The position numbers were made by a program, and so were the translations under genes. A DNA stretch of 56,146 bases from Streptomyces corynorhini (GTDB taxonomy: Bacteria > Actinomycetota > Actinomycetes > Streptomycetales > Streptomycetaceae): the NCBI RefSeq assembly GCF_003346515.1, contig NZ_QQNA01000097.1, forward strand, positions 1 through 56,146, read 5' to 3'. The notes beneath the pieces were generated by a model. It was not told the origin of the DNA. It ran no database searches and was given only the letters and a program-made list of their open reading frames with translations. Each line of letters opens with the position of its first letter. The first letter of the stretch is position 1. Below, piece by piece: positions 7,211 to 16,174 of this stretch.

Positions 7211-10200
7211 GTGCGGCGACCACAGTCATGGCAGTTCTGGCGTGCCCTGAATCGGGGGCGGCTCCGAGTCGCGCCGTTCCGTGCTGTGCGCCGGCCGTAC
7301 GAACGGTCCATGCTCACCGTCATCGGTGTGCTGACCCTGGCCCTGCTGGCGGGTCTGCTGCCCAACACCGCTTACGCCGTGCCGCCGCCGCAGACCCAGC
7401 GCAACGGTGTGGAACTGGAAGACCTGCCGGAGGCCGACGAGGCCCCCGGCGACGACGACTCCCAGCTCGCCGAACTCACCCCCACCGACAGCGAACCGCG
7501 CGAGGACTACGAGCCGGTGGCCGTCGAGCCGCCCGCCGGCGGCAGCGTCAGCCAGAAGCTGTCGGGGCTCGCCGCCGGTGAGCTGGTCCAGGTCGGTGAC
7601 CTGCCGGTCGAGGTGGGCGCACCCGACGGCGCGACCGACGCCGAGGCCAAGGCGCTGGAGGGCACCTGGCAGGTCGAACTGGCCACGCCCGACGCCATCG
7701 AGGCCACCGCCATCCAGGGGATGGCCCTCACCGTCACGCCGCCGGTCGCCGCCGAGGGCGACGCCGTGATCGCCCTGGAATACACCGAGTTCACGGAGTT
7801 GTACGGCGCCGACTGGGCCGACCGGCTCTCCTTCGTGCAGTACCCGTCGTGCTTCCTGACCGACCCCGAGGCCGAGGAGTGCTCCGAGCCCACCGAGGTC
7901 GCCACGGAGAACGTGGTGGAGGGCGGGGAGCGGCGCATCCTCGCGACCCTCGACGTCGCGGCGCTGGCCGCCGGAGGTGCGAGCGGGGACGGCGAGGACG
8001 CGGTCCGGGCCGCCGCGACCACTACCGACGCCGCCACCGCCACCGACGCCGTCTTCCGCGGCTCCCCGTCCGCCGCGTACCCCTGGAGCACGCCCGACAC
8101 GGCGGAGGACGAGACCGGGCTGCGCACCCTGCTGCCCGTCGCCGCGAAGACCGCGAGGACCGCGGCGGCGGCCGGATCCGGTTCCTCCGTACTGCTCGCC
8201 ACCGACTCCGGATCCGGATCCAAGGGCGACTTCTCCGCCACCCCGCTGGTCGCGGCCGGTTCCTGGTCGGCGGGCAGCGGTGCCGGAGGCTTCGGCTACA
8301 CGTATCCGCTGAACGTGCCCGAGGTGCCGGGCGGCCCCTCGCCGAGTGTGGCCTTCGGCTACCACTCCCAGGTGGTGGACGGCCGTACCTCCGCCTCCAA
8401 CAACCAGCCCTCCTGGGTCGGGGACGGCTGGGAGTACAACGCCGGTTCGATCACCCGCGCCTACCGCAGCTGCCGTGACGACACCAAGGACGGCAACAAC
8501 GCCAAACACAAGACCGCCGACATGTGCTGGGGCTCGTACAACGCGACCCTCACCCTCGGCGGCACCACCACCGAACTCGTCCTCGACGACAAGAGCGGCG
8601 AGTGGGTCACCTCCAGCGGCGACGGCTCCCGGGTCGAGCTGCTGAAGGACACCAAGCTCGGCAACGGGGACGACGACGGCGAGTACTGGCGCGTCACCAC
8701 CCGCGACGGCACCCAGTACTACTTCGGCCTGCACAAACTGCCCGGCTGGAGCAGCGGAAAGCCGGTCACCGACTCGGTCTTCACCGTGCCGGTCTCCGGC
8801 AACCAGAAGGACGAGCCCTGCTACAACGCCAAGTTCGCGGACTCCTTCTGCCAGCAGGCATGGCGCTGGAACCTCGACTACGTGGTGGACACCAGCGGCA
8901 ACGCCATGACGCTGTGGTGGGAGAAGGAGACCAACCACTACGCGCGCGACAACGCGTACAAGAAGCCCGTCCCCTACGTGCGCGGCGGCTACCTCTCCCG
9001 CATCGACTACGGCCAGCGCGCCGACTCCCTCTTCTCCGCCGGGCCCATTGCCCGGGTCTCCTTCGCCGTCGACGAACGCTGCTTCGCCGAGGGCCAGCTC
9101 ACCTGCACGGAGAAGAACTTCACCTCGGGCAACTTCGGCCAGAACCGCATCTGGTACGACACCCCCGCCGATCTGTACTGCTCCGGCGCCTCCGGCAAGG
9201 AGTGCTACGTACCGACGCCCACCTTCTGGTCGCGCAAGCGGCTGGCGAAGGTGACCACGCTGGCGCAGCGCGCCAAGGGCTCCACCGAGCTGTCGAAGGT
9301 CGACAGCTGGACCCTCAGCCAGACCCTGCCGGCCGATCACACCGACGTCGGCACCGCGCTGTGGCTCTCCGCCGTCACCCGTACCGGTTACGACACCGAC
9401 GGTGAGGCGATCGTCCTCAACCCGGTCAGCTTCCTCGCCAACAGTGAGCCGATGCCCAACCGCGTCAAGAAGGGCGCCAAGGACACCAATCCCGCCTTCG
9501 ACCGGCTGCGGGTCAGCCGGATCGTGAGCGAGTACGGCGGCGAGACACGCGTCGTGTACAAGGCGCCCGAGGGCGCCTGCGCCTCCGGCTCCGGATTCCC
9601 CAAACCGGAGGCCAACACCACCCGGTGCTTCCCCGCGTACTGGAATCCGGACCCGGAGCGGGAAACCATCGAGTGGTTCAACAAGTACGTCGTGGACTTC
9701 GTGGAGGAGATGCCGGCGCTGACCGGTGTGCCGTCCACCACGACCGCGTACGAATACCTCGACGGCGGTGCCTGGGCGCTCAACCAGGCCGAGTTCTCCA
9801 AGAAGAAGACCCGCACCTACGACCAGTGGCGCGGCTTCGCCCGGGTCAGAACCCTCACCGGCGAGAACTCCAGGAGCACCTACCGGGAGACCGAGCGCGG
9901 CAAGAGCGAGGTCCGCTACTTCCGGGGCATGGACGGTGATCCGCTGCCCGACGGGACCAAGCGCGCGGTCACCGTCAAGGACACCACCGGTGCCACCATC
10001 GCCAAGGACAGCGAGCCGTTCCAGGGCCGGGTCGCGGAGAGCGTCACCTACACGTCGGCCGCGGCGGCCGACTGGCTGACCCGCAGTGTGGACCGGCCGG
10101 AGGCGGTGCAACTCGCCTCGCGCGCCCGCGACGACGGCAAACCCGCGCTGAAGGCATGGCGGGTGCAGGACGTCGAGAGCCTGGACACCACGAAGTCCTC

Positions 10201-13200
10201 GGGCGGCGGCGACGACAAGCGCACGGAACGCACCCTGCGCACCACCACCGAGTACGACGCCACCTACGGCCTGCCGGTCCGGATCGACGAGTACAACGAC
10301 TACGCCACCGGCAGCGCCGACAACCCCGACGACGACACCTGCACCACGCTCTCGTACGTCCACAACACGGCCAAGCACCTCATCGGCCTCTCCAAGGAGT
10401 CCCTGACCTTCACCGGTCTGTGCGCCGACGCCGCGAAGACCACCGGCGCGGACTGGATCTCCGGCGCCCGCGTCGCCTACGACGACAAGGCGTACGGCGA
10501 GGCGCCCACCGCCGGTCTTGCGACCACCACCTGGGACGTCTCGGGGAGCGGCGGCAGCTGGACCCGCGCCGGCGGCGCCCGCTACGACTCCTACGGCCGG
10601 GTGGTCTCCTCCACCGACGCCAAGGAGCAGACCAGCACCGTCACCTACGTACCGGACTCCGGCCAGGTCCACCAGGTCACCACCAGCAACCCGCTCAAGC
10701 ACACCGCGACATCGGTGGTCGAGCCCGGCCGGGGCACCGCCCTCAGCGAGACCGACGCCAACGGCCGCACCACCGTCTTCTCCTACGACGCGCTGGGCCG
10801 TTCCCTCGCGGGCTGGAGCGCCGGGCAGGACAAGAAGGACCTGCCCTCGGTCCGCTTCACGTACAACACCACCGTCGGCGAGCCGGTCTCCGTGGTCACC
10901 GAGACACTCGGTGAGGACGACACCTACCACCAGTCCGTCGTCATCTACGACGGACTGGGCCGTGAACGGCAGACGCAGACCCCGGCGGTGGGCGGCGGCC
11001 GGCTGATCAGCGATGTCCTGTACAGCGCCAACGGCACGGTCAAGCAGACGAACAACGCCTTCTACTCCAACGGCGGCCCCACCACCCAGCTGTTCTCGCT
11101 GGCCTCCGACCACCAGGTGCCCAACAGCACGTTCTACGCCTACGACGGCCTCGGCCGGGTGCTCTCCGAGACACCGTACGAGGCGGGCCGGGCCAAGCCC
11201 GACAAGGCCGTGTCGTACGAGTACGGCGCCGACTACACCACGGTGACCGAGCCCGAGGGCTCCGCCTCCACCCGTACCTACAGCGACGCCCTGGGCCGCA
11301 CCGTACGGATCGACACCCTCACCGGCACCGGCCCGCGGGCGTACTTCTCCACCCGGTACGACTACGACGCGCGCGGCGACCAGATCGCGGCGCGGGACAG
11401 CGAGGAGAACACCTGGTCCTGGACGTACGACGCGCGCGGACGGCTGACCGAGGCGGCCGACCCGGACACCGGCCGTACCAAGACCTGGTACGACGAGCTG
11501 AACCGGCCCTACGCCGTCGAGAACGCCCTCGGTGTGAAGGTGTGGACCGGCTACGACGAGCTGTCCCGCCCGACCGGCCAGCGGATCGACGACTCCAACG
11601 GCACCGAACTCACCAGGTTCGGCTACGACCCGGCGGGGGCCAAGGGCTATCCGGCGAGCGCGATCCGCTTCACCGACGGCAAGCCGTACACCACCACGAT
11701 CACCGGCTACAACACCGACTACCAGCCGACCGGCCAGCGCCTCACCCTGCCGAAGGACATCGCCTCGGGCTTCGGCCTCAAGGAGACCTACGCGTACGGC
11801 TACGAGTACTCCAAGACGGGCCTCGCGGAGGCCGTGACCCTGCCGTCGGCCGGCGCGCTCGGCTCCGAGCGGGTCGTGGTCCGCTACAACGACGCCGGGC
11901 TGCCCATCTCCACGTCGGGCAAGGACTGGTACACGGCGGAGACCTCGTACAGCCCGTACGGCGAGGTGCTGCGCACCACCACCGGATCGCAGCCCTACCG
12001 GGTCTGGAACACCAACCTCTTCGACGAGAGTTCCGGACAGCTCACCCGGACGATCACCGACCGCGAGAACACCGGCGACACCTCGGTGGCCGCCGGAAAC
12101 CGGGTCAACTCGCGTACGTACGGCTACGACAACTCCGGCAACATGACCACCGTCGCCGACCGGCTGGACGGCGTGACGGACCGTCAGTGCTTCCGGTACG
12201 ACACCCAGGGCCAGCTGACCGAGGCGTGGACCACGCCGAACGCCGACTCGTGCGTGGCGAAGGGCCAGACGACGGCGGAGCCGAAGTACGCCGACGGAAC
12301 GGTCAACGTGACCGCCGCCAACTCCGGCTACTGGCAGTCCTACACGTACGACACGATGGGCAACCGCACCAGGCTCGTCGCGCACCACCCCGGGCTCGAC
12401 ACCGCCAAGGACGCCACCACCGAGTACCGGTACGGCAGGACGGGCGCCGCACCGGACGCCGCGCAGCCGCACACCCTGACCTCGATGGCCTCGACGTACA
12501 CGACCGATGCCGGGGCGAAGGTCCACGAGGGCGCCGCCCTCACGTATGACGCGGCCGGCAACACCGAGAAGCAGGTGATCGGTGGGGACGAGCAGGGGCT
12601 GACCTGGACCTGGGACGGAAAGGTCGAGAAGGTCACCGGGTTCGGGGCCAACGGCGCGGGCCCCTGGGTGGGGCCGGGCAAGAAGTGCATCGACGCCAGG
12701 GGCGGGGCCATCGCGGCGGGTACGGCGATCCAGCTGTACGCGTGCAACGGGACCAAGGCCCAGAAGTACCGCGTCGACGCGCAGAGTTCCTCGGAGCCGG
12801 GGACCGGTGCGCTGAAGGTCATGGGCAAGTGCGTGATCCCGGCGGGCAACGCCACGGCCAACGGCACGCTCACCGTCCTCGCGGAGTGCACGGGCGCGGC
12901 GAACCAGAAGTGGACGGCGACGGCGACCGGCGCGCTGAAGCACGTGGTGTCGGAACGCTGCCTGGACGTACCGGGTGGTTCGACGGCCAGCAGCGTGCAG
13001 CTCCAGATCAGTACGTGTGCCGGGAGCGCGGGGCAGTCGTGGGCGCCGGCCGATGTGACCTCGTACATCTACGACGCCGGTGGCGAGCGGCTGCTGGCGG
13101 TCAGCGGCGGCGAGCACACGCTGTACCTGGGCGACACGACGGTCGCCACCGACGCCGTCGGCGAACACGCCTACACCGAGCGCTACTACAGCCAGCCCGG

Positions 13201-15097
13201 CGCGCCGACGGTGATGCGCCGGGTGCAGCTGACCGGCAGCAACGAGGGCCAGCTCTACGCCCTGGTGACGGATCATCACGGCACGCCGATGGCGGAGATC
13301 TCGCTGGTGTCGGGACAGTCGGTGAAGCTGTCGAAGTCGGATCCGTTCGGTGTGGAGCGCAGTGAGGCCAGTACGTGGCTGAGCCATCGCGGCTTCGTGG
13401 GCGGGGACCGGGACAGCGGGACGGGGCTCACGCATCTGGGGGCGCGCGAGTACAACCCGCACACGGGGCGGTTCCTGTCGGCCGACCCGGTGCTGGACCA
13501 GAGCGATCCGGTCCAGATGAACGGCTACAACTACGCCAACAACAGCCCCATGACCTTCTCCGATCCCTCGGGCCTGGCCCCGGCGGGCGGCGGAGAGGGC
13601 GTGGGCGGCCCCTCGGCCTCACAGCAGTCGTGGGCACGGGCTGCGCTGAACCGGTCGCTGACCGATGTGATCCTCAGTACCGGCTGGGCGGTGCTCAAGG
13701 AGTTCCTGGGCTGGAACGACGTGGTCAGCTGCGTCACCCGGGGCGATCTGTGGGCGTGTGCGAGCGTGGCGATCGACGCGATCCCCTGGAGTTCGGTCTT
13801 CTCCAAGTCGAAGAAGATCTGGAACGCCCTGAACGCCACGATGAGCGCGATCAGCGCCTGGCGCTCGGCCCAGGCCAAGGCACGCCAGATCATCGAACTG
13901 GCGCGCAAGGCGGCGGAGGCCGCGAAGCGGCTCAAGGCGGCGAAGGAGAAGGCACTCAAGGCCGCCCAGGCGAAGAAGGCGAAAGCCGCGGCGGCAGCCC
14001 AGGCGCTGCGCGCCAAGGTCGCCCGAGCCAAGGCACCGACGGGCAAACCGGTCCAGAAACAGGCCCGCGTCAACCTCACCAAGTCCAGCGGCGGAGGCGG
14101 CGGCGCCGCGAGAACGGCGAGCCCGGCGCGCACCAACAGCGCGACGCGGACGAACAGCCCGAGCAGCGGAGGCACCGGCAGCGCCGGCCACGGCGAGAGC
14201 CCCAAGTCCGGCTGCAACAGCTTCGTCCCCGGCACGCTGGTCCTGATGGCCGACGGCACGACGAAGCCGATCGAGGACGTCAGGAACGGCGACAAGGTCC
14301 TGGCCACGGACCCGGTCACGGGCGAGACGAGCGTGGAAACGGTATCGGCGGAGATCACCGGCCAGGGACAGAAGAACCTGGTCGAGGTCACGATCGCCGC
14401 TGAAGGCGACGCGGAAGCAGGCAAGGGCCCGACCGAAGCCCCGACCGAGGCCACCTCCACGACCTCCACGGTCACGGCAACGGACGGCCACCCCTTCTGG
14501 GTCCCCGCGCTCAACGCCTGGATCAAGGCCACCGACCTCAAGGCGGGCCAGTGGCTCCGCACAAGCGCCGGCACCCACGTCCAGATCACGGCGATCAAAC
14601 GCTGGACGGCCACGGCGGAGACGGTCCACAACCTCACCGTCACCGATAAGCACACGTACTATGTGCTGGCGGGGGCTACTCCGGTCCTCGTTCACAATTG
14701 CGGTGGCGCTCAAGACTTGGCCGACCGTGCATCCGAGATTCACGGTCAAGCGGGTAGCGAAATAGCTATGAGCAAGTCAACTGTTGCCGTAGTCAGTGCG
14801 CAAACCCCGAAGGGTGTCGTTCACGTGGTTGCTGGCAGTGGTCGTGGCTTGAATAAGGCACAGAAAGACATGCTTAGCGGAGTAGAGTTTCCCGCTCGAA
14901 ACATCCCCGGAACTCACGCGGAGCAGAATGCACTCCTGTTCATCAATGAAATGAGATGGTCCCCGATTGCTGGAGGCGCCTCAAGGAGTGTGTGCAGTGA
15001 AGTCTGTGCGCCGCTCATTCGGGCGGGCGATGGTCGCATAAGTGGCCGCGTCTACCAGAACGAATCAGGGACAAAGATTAGGACTTACGAGTGGTAA
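7211..15097 (+). CDS. Rhs/YD-repeat polymorphic toxin with ricin lectin, HINT and deaminase tip
   Basis: This is a 2628-residue secreted protein starting at GTG 7211 after GTGGGGGGAT. It has a long basic n-region, then a hydrophobic signal segment (about 34-57, ending LLPNTAYA). Many YD repeats (YDxxGR) follow, interrupted at about 1816-1946 by a ricin B-type lectin (GKKCIDARGG, QLYACNGTKAQKY, CLDVPGGST). The RHS core signature ends with REYNPHTGRFLSADP and FSDPSGL near 2120. An Ala/Lys-rich helix lies at about 2217-2275, and a HINT domain runs from Cys2335 to HNC at 2497. The last 131 residues are a deaminase-fold toxin with HAE at 2569-2571 and CSEVC at 2595-2599. The shell should encapsulate and deliver the tip, and HINT should release it. 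The tip and the following gene have lower GC content, a sign of exchange. The gene overlaps its immunity gene. Confidence 0.92.
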   Translation: MRRPQSWQFWRALNRGRLRVAPFRAVRRPYERSMLTVIGVLTLALLAGLLPNTAYAVPPPQTQRNGVELEDLPEADEAPGDDDSQLAELTPTDSEPREDYEPVAVEPPAGGSVSQKLSGLAAGELVQVGDLPVEVGAPDGATDAEAKALEGTWQVELATPDAIEATAIQGMALTVTPPVAAEGDAVIALEYTEFTELYGADWADRLSFVQYPSCFLTDPEAEECSEPTEVATENVVEGGERRILATLDVAALAAGGASGDGEDAVRAAATTTDAATATDAVFRGSPSAAYPWSTPDTAEDETGLRTLLPVAAKTARTAAAAGSGSSVLLATDSGSGSKGDFSATPLVAAGSWSAGSGAGGFGYTYPLNVPEVPGGPSPSVAFGYHSQVVDGRTSASNNQPSWVGDGWEYNAGSITRAYRSCRDDTKDGNNAKHKTADMCWGSYNATLTLGGTTTELVLDDKSGEWVTSSGDGSRVELLKDTKLGNGDDDGEYWRVTTRDGTQYYFGLHKLPGWSSGKPVTDSVFTVPVSGNQKDEPCYNAKFADSFCQQAWRWNLDYVVDTSGNAMTLWWEKETNHYARDNAYKKPVPYVRGGYLSRIDYGQRADSLFSAGPIARVSFAVDERCFAEGQLTCTEKNFTSGNFGQNRIWYDTPADLYCSGASGKECYVPTPTFWSRKRLAKVTTLAQRAKGSTELSKVDSWTLSQTLPADHTDVGTALWLSAVTRTGYDTDGEAIVLNPVSFLANSEPMPNRVKKGAKDTNPAFDRLRVSRIVSEYGGETRVVYKAPEGACASGSGFPKPEANTTRCFPAYWNPDPERETIEWFNKYVVDFVEEMPALTGVPSTTTAYEYLDGGAWALNQAEFSKKKTRTYDQWRGFARVRTLTGENSRSTYRETERGKSEVRYFRGMDGDPLPDGTKRAVTVKDTTGATIAKDSEPFQGRVAESVTYTSAAAADWLTRSVDRPEAVQLASRARDDGKPALKAWRVQDVESLDTTKSSGGGDDKRTERTLRTTTEYDATYGLPVRIDEYNDYATGSADNPDDDTCTTLSYVHNTAKHLIGLSKESLTFTGLCADAAKTTGADWISGARVAYDDKAYGEAPTAGLATTTWDVSGSGGSWTRAGGARYDSYGRVVSSTDAKEQTSTVTYVPDSGQVHQVTTSNPLKHTATSVVEPGRGTALSETDANGRTTVFSYDALGRSLAGWSAGQDKKDLPSVRFTYNTTVGEPVSVVTETLGEDDTYHQSVVIYDGLGRERQTQTPAVGGGRLISDVLYSANGTVKQTNNAFYSNGGPTTQLFSLASDHQVPNSTFYAYDGLGRVLSETPYEAGRAKPDKAVSYEYGADYTTVTEPEGSASTRTYSDALGRTVRIDTLTGTGPRAYFSTRYDYDARGDQIAARDSEENTWSWTYDARGRLTEAADPDTGRTKTWYDELNRPYAVENALGVKVWTGYDELSRPTGQRIDDSNGTELTRFGYDPAGAKGYPASAIRFTDGKPYTTTITGYNTDYQPTGQRLTLPKDIASGFGLKETYAYGYEYSKTGLAEAVTLPSAGALGSERVVVRYNDAGLPISTSGKDWYTAETSYSPYGEVLRTTTGSQPYRVWNTNLFDESSGQLTRTITDRENTGDTSVAAGNRVNSRTYGYDNSGNMTTVADRLDGVTDRQCFRYDTQGQLTEAWTTPNADSCVAKGQTTAEPKYADGTVNVTAANSGYWQSYTYDTMGNRTRLVAHHPGLDTAKDATTEYRYGRTGAAPDAAQPHTLTSMASTYTTDAGAKVHEGAALTYDAAGNTEKQVIGGDEQGLTWTWDGKVEKVTGFGANGAGPWVGPGKKCIDARGGAIAAGTAIQLYACNGTKAQKYRVDAQSSSEPGTGALKVMGKCVIPAGNATANGTLTVLAECTGAANQKWTATATGALKHVVSERCLDVPGGSTASSVQLQISTCAGSAGQSWAPADVTSYIYDAGGERLLAVSGGEHTLYLGDTTVATDAVGEHAYTERYYSQPGAPTVMRRVQLTGSNEGQLYALVTDHHGTPMAEISLVSGQSVKLSKSDPFGVERSEASTWLSHRGFVGGDRDSGTGLTHLGAREYNPHTGRFLSADPVLDQSDPVQMNGYNYANNSPMTFSDPSGLAPAGGGEGVGGPSASQQSWARAALNRSLTDVILSTGWAVLKEFLGWNDVVSCVTRGDLWACASVAIDAIPWSSVFSKSKKIWNALNATMSAISAWRSAQAKARQIIELARKAAEAAKRLKAAKEKALKAAQAKKAKAAAAAQALRAKVARAKAPTGKPVQKQARVNLTKSSGGGGGAARTASPARTNSATRTNSPSSGGTGSAGHGESPKSGCNSFVPGTLVLMADGTTKPIEDVRNGDKVLATDPVTGETSVETVSAEITGQGQKNLVEVTIAAEGDAEAGKGPTEAPTEATSTTSTVTATDGHPFWVPALNAWIKATDLKAGQWLRTSAGTHVQITAIKRWTATAETVHNLTVTDKHTYYVLAGATPVLVHNCGGAQDLADRASEIHGQAGSEIAMSKSTVAVVSAQTPKGVVHVVAGSGRGLNKAQKDMLSGVEFPARNIPGTHAEQNALLFINEMRWSPIAGGASRSVCSEVCAPLIRAGDGRISGRVYQNESGTKIRTYEW
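14078..14701 (+). repeat. 624-bp inverted repeat, right copy (linker + HINT)
   Basis: This is the partner of 2225-2848 in opposite orientation, with equal length and no indels. It encodes the linker and complete HINT domain of the intact Rhs protein. Substitutions include V/A, E/Q, A/T, D/H and T/K changes. Similarity stops at the HNC junction, where the two toxin tips diverge. Confidence 0.9.
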
Positions 15098-15657
15098 GCA
15101 TCGAGTCGACGATCCGCGAGTTCTCGGAAAGTGCAAGTTCAGGCCAGATGAGGATTTTTGTAGCCTCGTGCGCAGAGCGAATGGCCCAACTCTTCACCGG
15201 TCTGGTAGGCACCAACGCTGATCGATCTCAGGACGTCGAGTTGGCGATCCGCTGCATGGATCTACTCTGGCAATCCCAGCCCCAAATCTCGTGGGATGAA
15301 ATCGCCGAGAGTTTCAGCTCGTTGCCAGAGCTGGCGGGTGACGAGGAGCCGCCTGGCTTGCTGGCGTACGCCTACGACGCAGCCGCCACGTTGTATTACG
15401 CGGCAAGATATAGAGAGACTGGTAATTTGGTAGATGTGGCCAGTTGCTCAAACCATGCACTAAATTCGGCTGAATACATCTCGGAAGAGTTGGACGACCG
15501 GGTGGATAGGTACGAAATCGAGCTCCAAAATCAAATGGCTGACATCGCCTTGCTGTCCCGGACCGGCAACCCTGATGAGCACGAGTTCATTCAGTCGCTG
15601 AGGGGTCGTGCACGAGAATTTGCACGTGCAAGGCTGACTGAACTGACTTCAGCATAA
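15091..15657 (+). CDS. DUF416-like immunity protein for the deaminase toxin
   Basis: This 188-residue protein starts at a GTG that overlaps the Rhs stop, so it is translationally coupled. The pattern FVASCAERM, then a helical segment with CMDLLWQ and LAYAYDAAATLYYAARY, resembles the DUF416/YjaG family (FxAxxCERM, LDLxW, YxAxDAxxAL). DUF416-like proteins are one of the families used as immunity proteins in polymorphic toxin loci. The specific role of neutralising the deaminase tip is inferred from position. There is no signal peptide or membrane segment, which fits a cytoplasmic inhibitor. GC content is low compared with core genes. Confidence 0.65.
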   Translation: MVSIESTIREFSESASSGQMRIFVASCAERMAQLFTGLVGTNADRSQDVELAIRCMDLLWQSQPQISWDEIAESFSSLPELAGDEEPPGLLAYAYDAAATLYYAARYRETGNLVDVASCSNHALNSAEYISEELDDRVDRYEIELQNQMADIALLSRTGNPDEHEFIQSLRGRAREFARARLTELTSA

Positions 15658-15716
15658 TTGGGCGTATTTTTCACCCCTGCCTTTCCTCGCGGGAGGGTGC
15701 CTAACTCGAAACTGAT

Positions 15717-15767
15717 AAACGCTACAGATGTCCCACCGATGAAAACGGTGGTGCATCTGTAGCGTTT
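15717..15767. terminator. Long hairpin between convergent genes
   Basis: A 14-bp perfect stem (15717-15730 with 15754-15767), a 2-nt mismatch, an inner 6-bp CCACCG/CGGTGG stem and a 7-nt loop. It separates the immunity gene (+) from the integrase remnant (-), and a bidirectional terminator is the simplest reading. The layout mirrors the hairpin at 1348-1385. Confidence 0.7.
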
Positions 15768-15787
15768 GACGGCAGTAGTTGACGGCA
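15766..15787. repeat. Two direct repeats TTGACGGCA beside the integrase remnant
   Basis: TTGACGGCA occurs at 15766-15774 and 15779-15787. It is the inverted counterpart of the TTGCCGTCA pair at 1320-1340, so the two ends of the island carry matching integrase-proximal sequence in opposite orientation. Confidence 0.45.
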
Positions 15788-15790
15788 ACG

Positions 15791-16060
15791 TCAGCGGACG
15801 GGCGCGGCGCAGAGGGGTGGTTCGTCGTCGTCGGGCTCGCCGGTGATCTCAGCGGGATTACGGAGGGCGTTACCAAGAAGGTCGATGGCGTCGCGCTGGA
15901 GGCGGAGCCGGAGGTGGGCGCAGACGGTGGCGGTGACGCCGATGTGGGCGTGGCCGAGGAGTTCCTTGATCACGACGAGTTCCACCCCTTGCTCCAGGAG
16001 GAGTGTCGCCGCCGAGTGTCGGAGGTCGTGGAACCGGATGCGGCGAAGTCCCGCGACGGG
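15791..16060 (-). pseudogene. Integrase C-terminal remnant, catalytic Tyr replaced
   Basis: The fragment reads AGLRRIRFHDLRHS, VIKELLGHAHIGVTATVC, then AHLRLRLQRDAIDLLG and a stop. It is homologous to the C-terminus of the integrase at 2-1317 but lies in opposite orientation. Everything upstream of the second catalytic box is missing, and the codon of the Tyr nucleophile (VYAHV in the other copy) encodes Cys (VCAHL). It therefore cannot act as a recombinase. An ATG at 16117 keeps the frame open, but the extra residues are not integrase-like. Confidence 0.8.
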
Positions 16061-16174
16061 AACCCTTGCTACCTCAGCACCGACGGCAGGGCTACCTCTC
16101 CCCCTCGCCGACAGCATCGAAGAAGTACAACTCGAACCCCGCTTGCGTCTGCACTTGCCGAATGGATGTGTGCG

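Larger units (their letters stand above)
2849..14077. other. Segment bounded by inverted HINT repeats, potentially invertible
   Basis: The 11,229 bp between the two inverted 624-bp repeats contains the FG-GAP gene, the divergent promoters and all of the Rhs gene except its HINT and toxin tip. Homologous recombination between the repeats would invert the segment and fuse the Rhs body in frame to the HNH tip. The deaminase tip would then be the orphan. Inversion in the population is inferred, not observed. Confidence 0.55.

Noticed and set aside
7226..13462. 2078-codon open frame on the minus strand opposite the Rhs gene
   Set aside because: Composition is typical of a frame shadow, and the Rhs gene on the plus strand shows clear YD repeats, RHS core and HINT.
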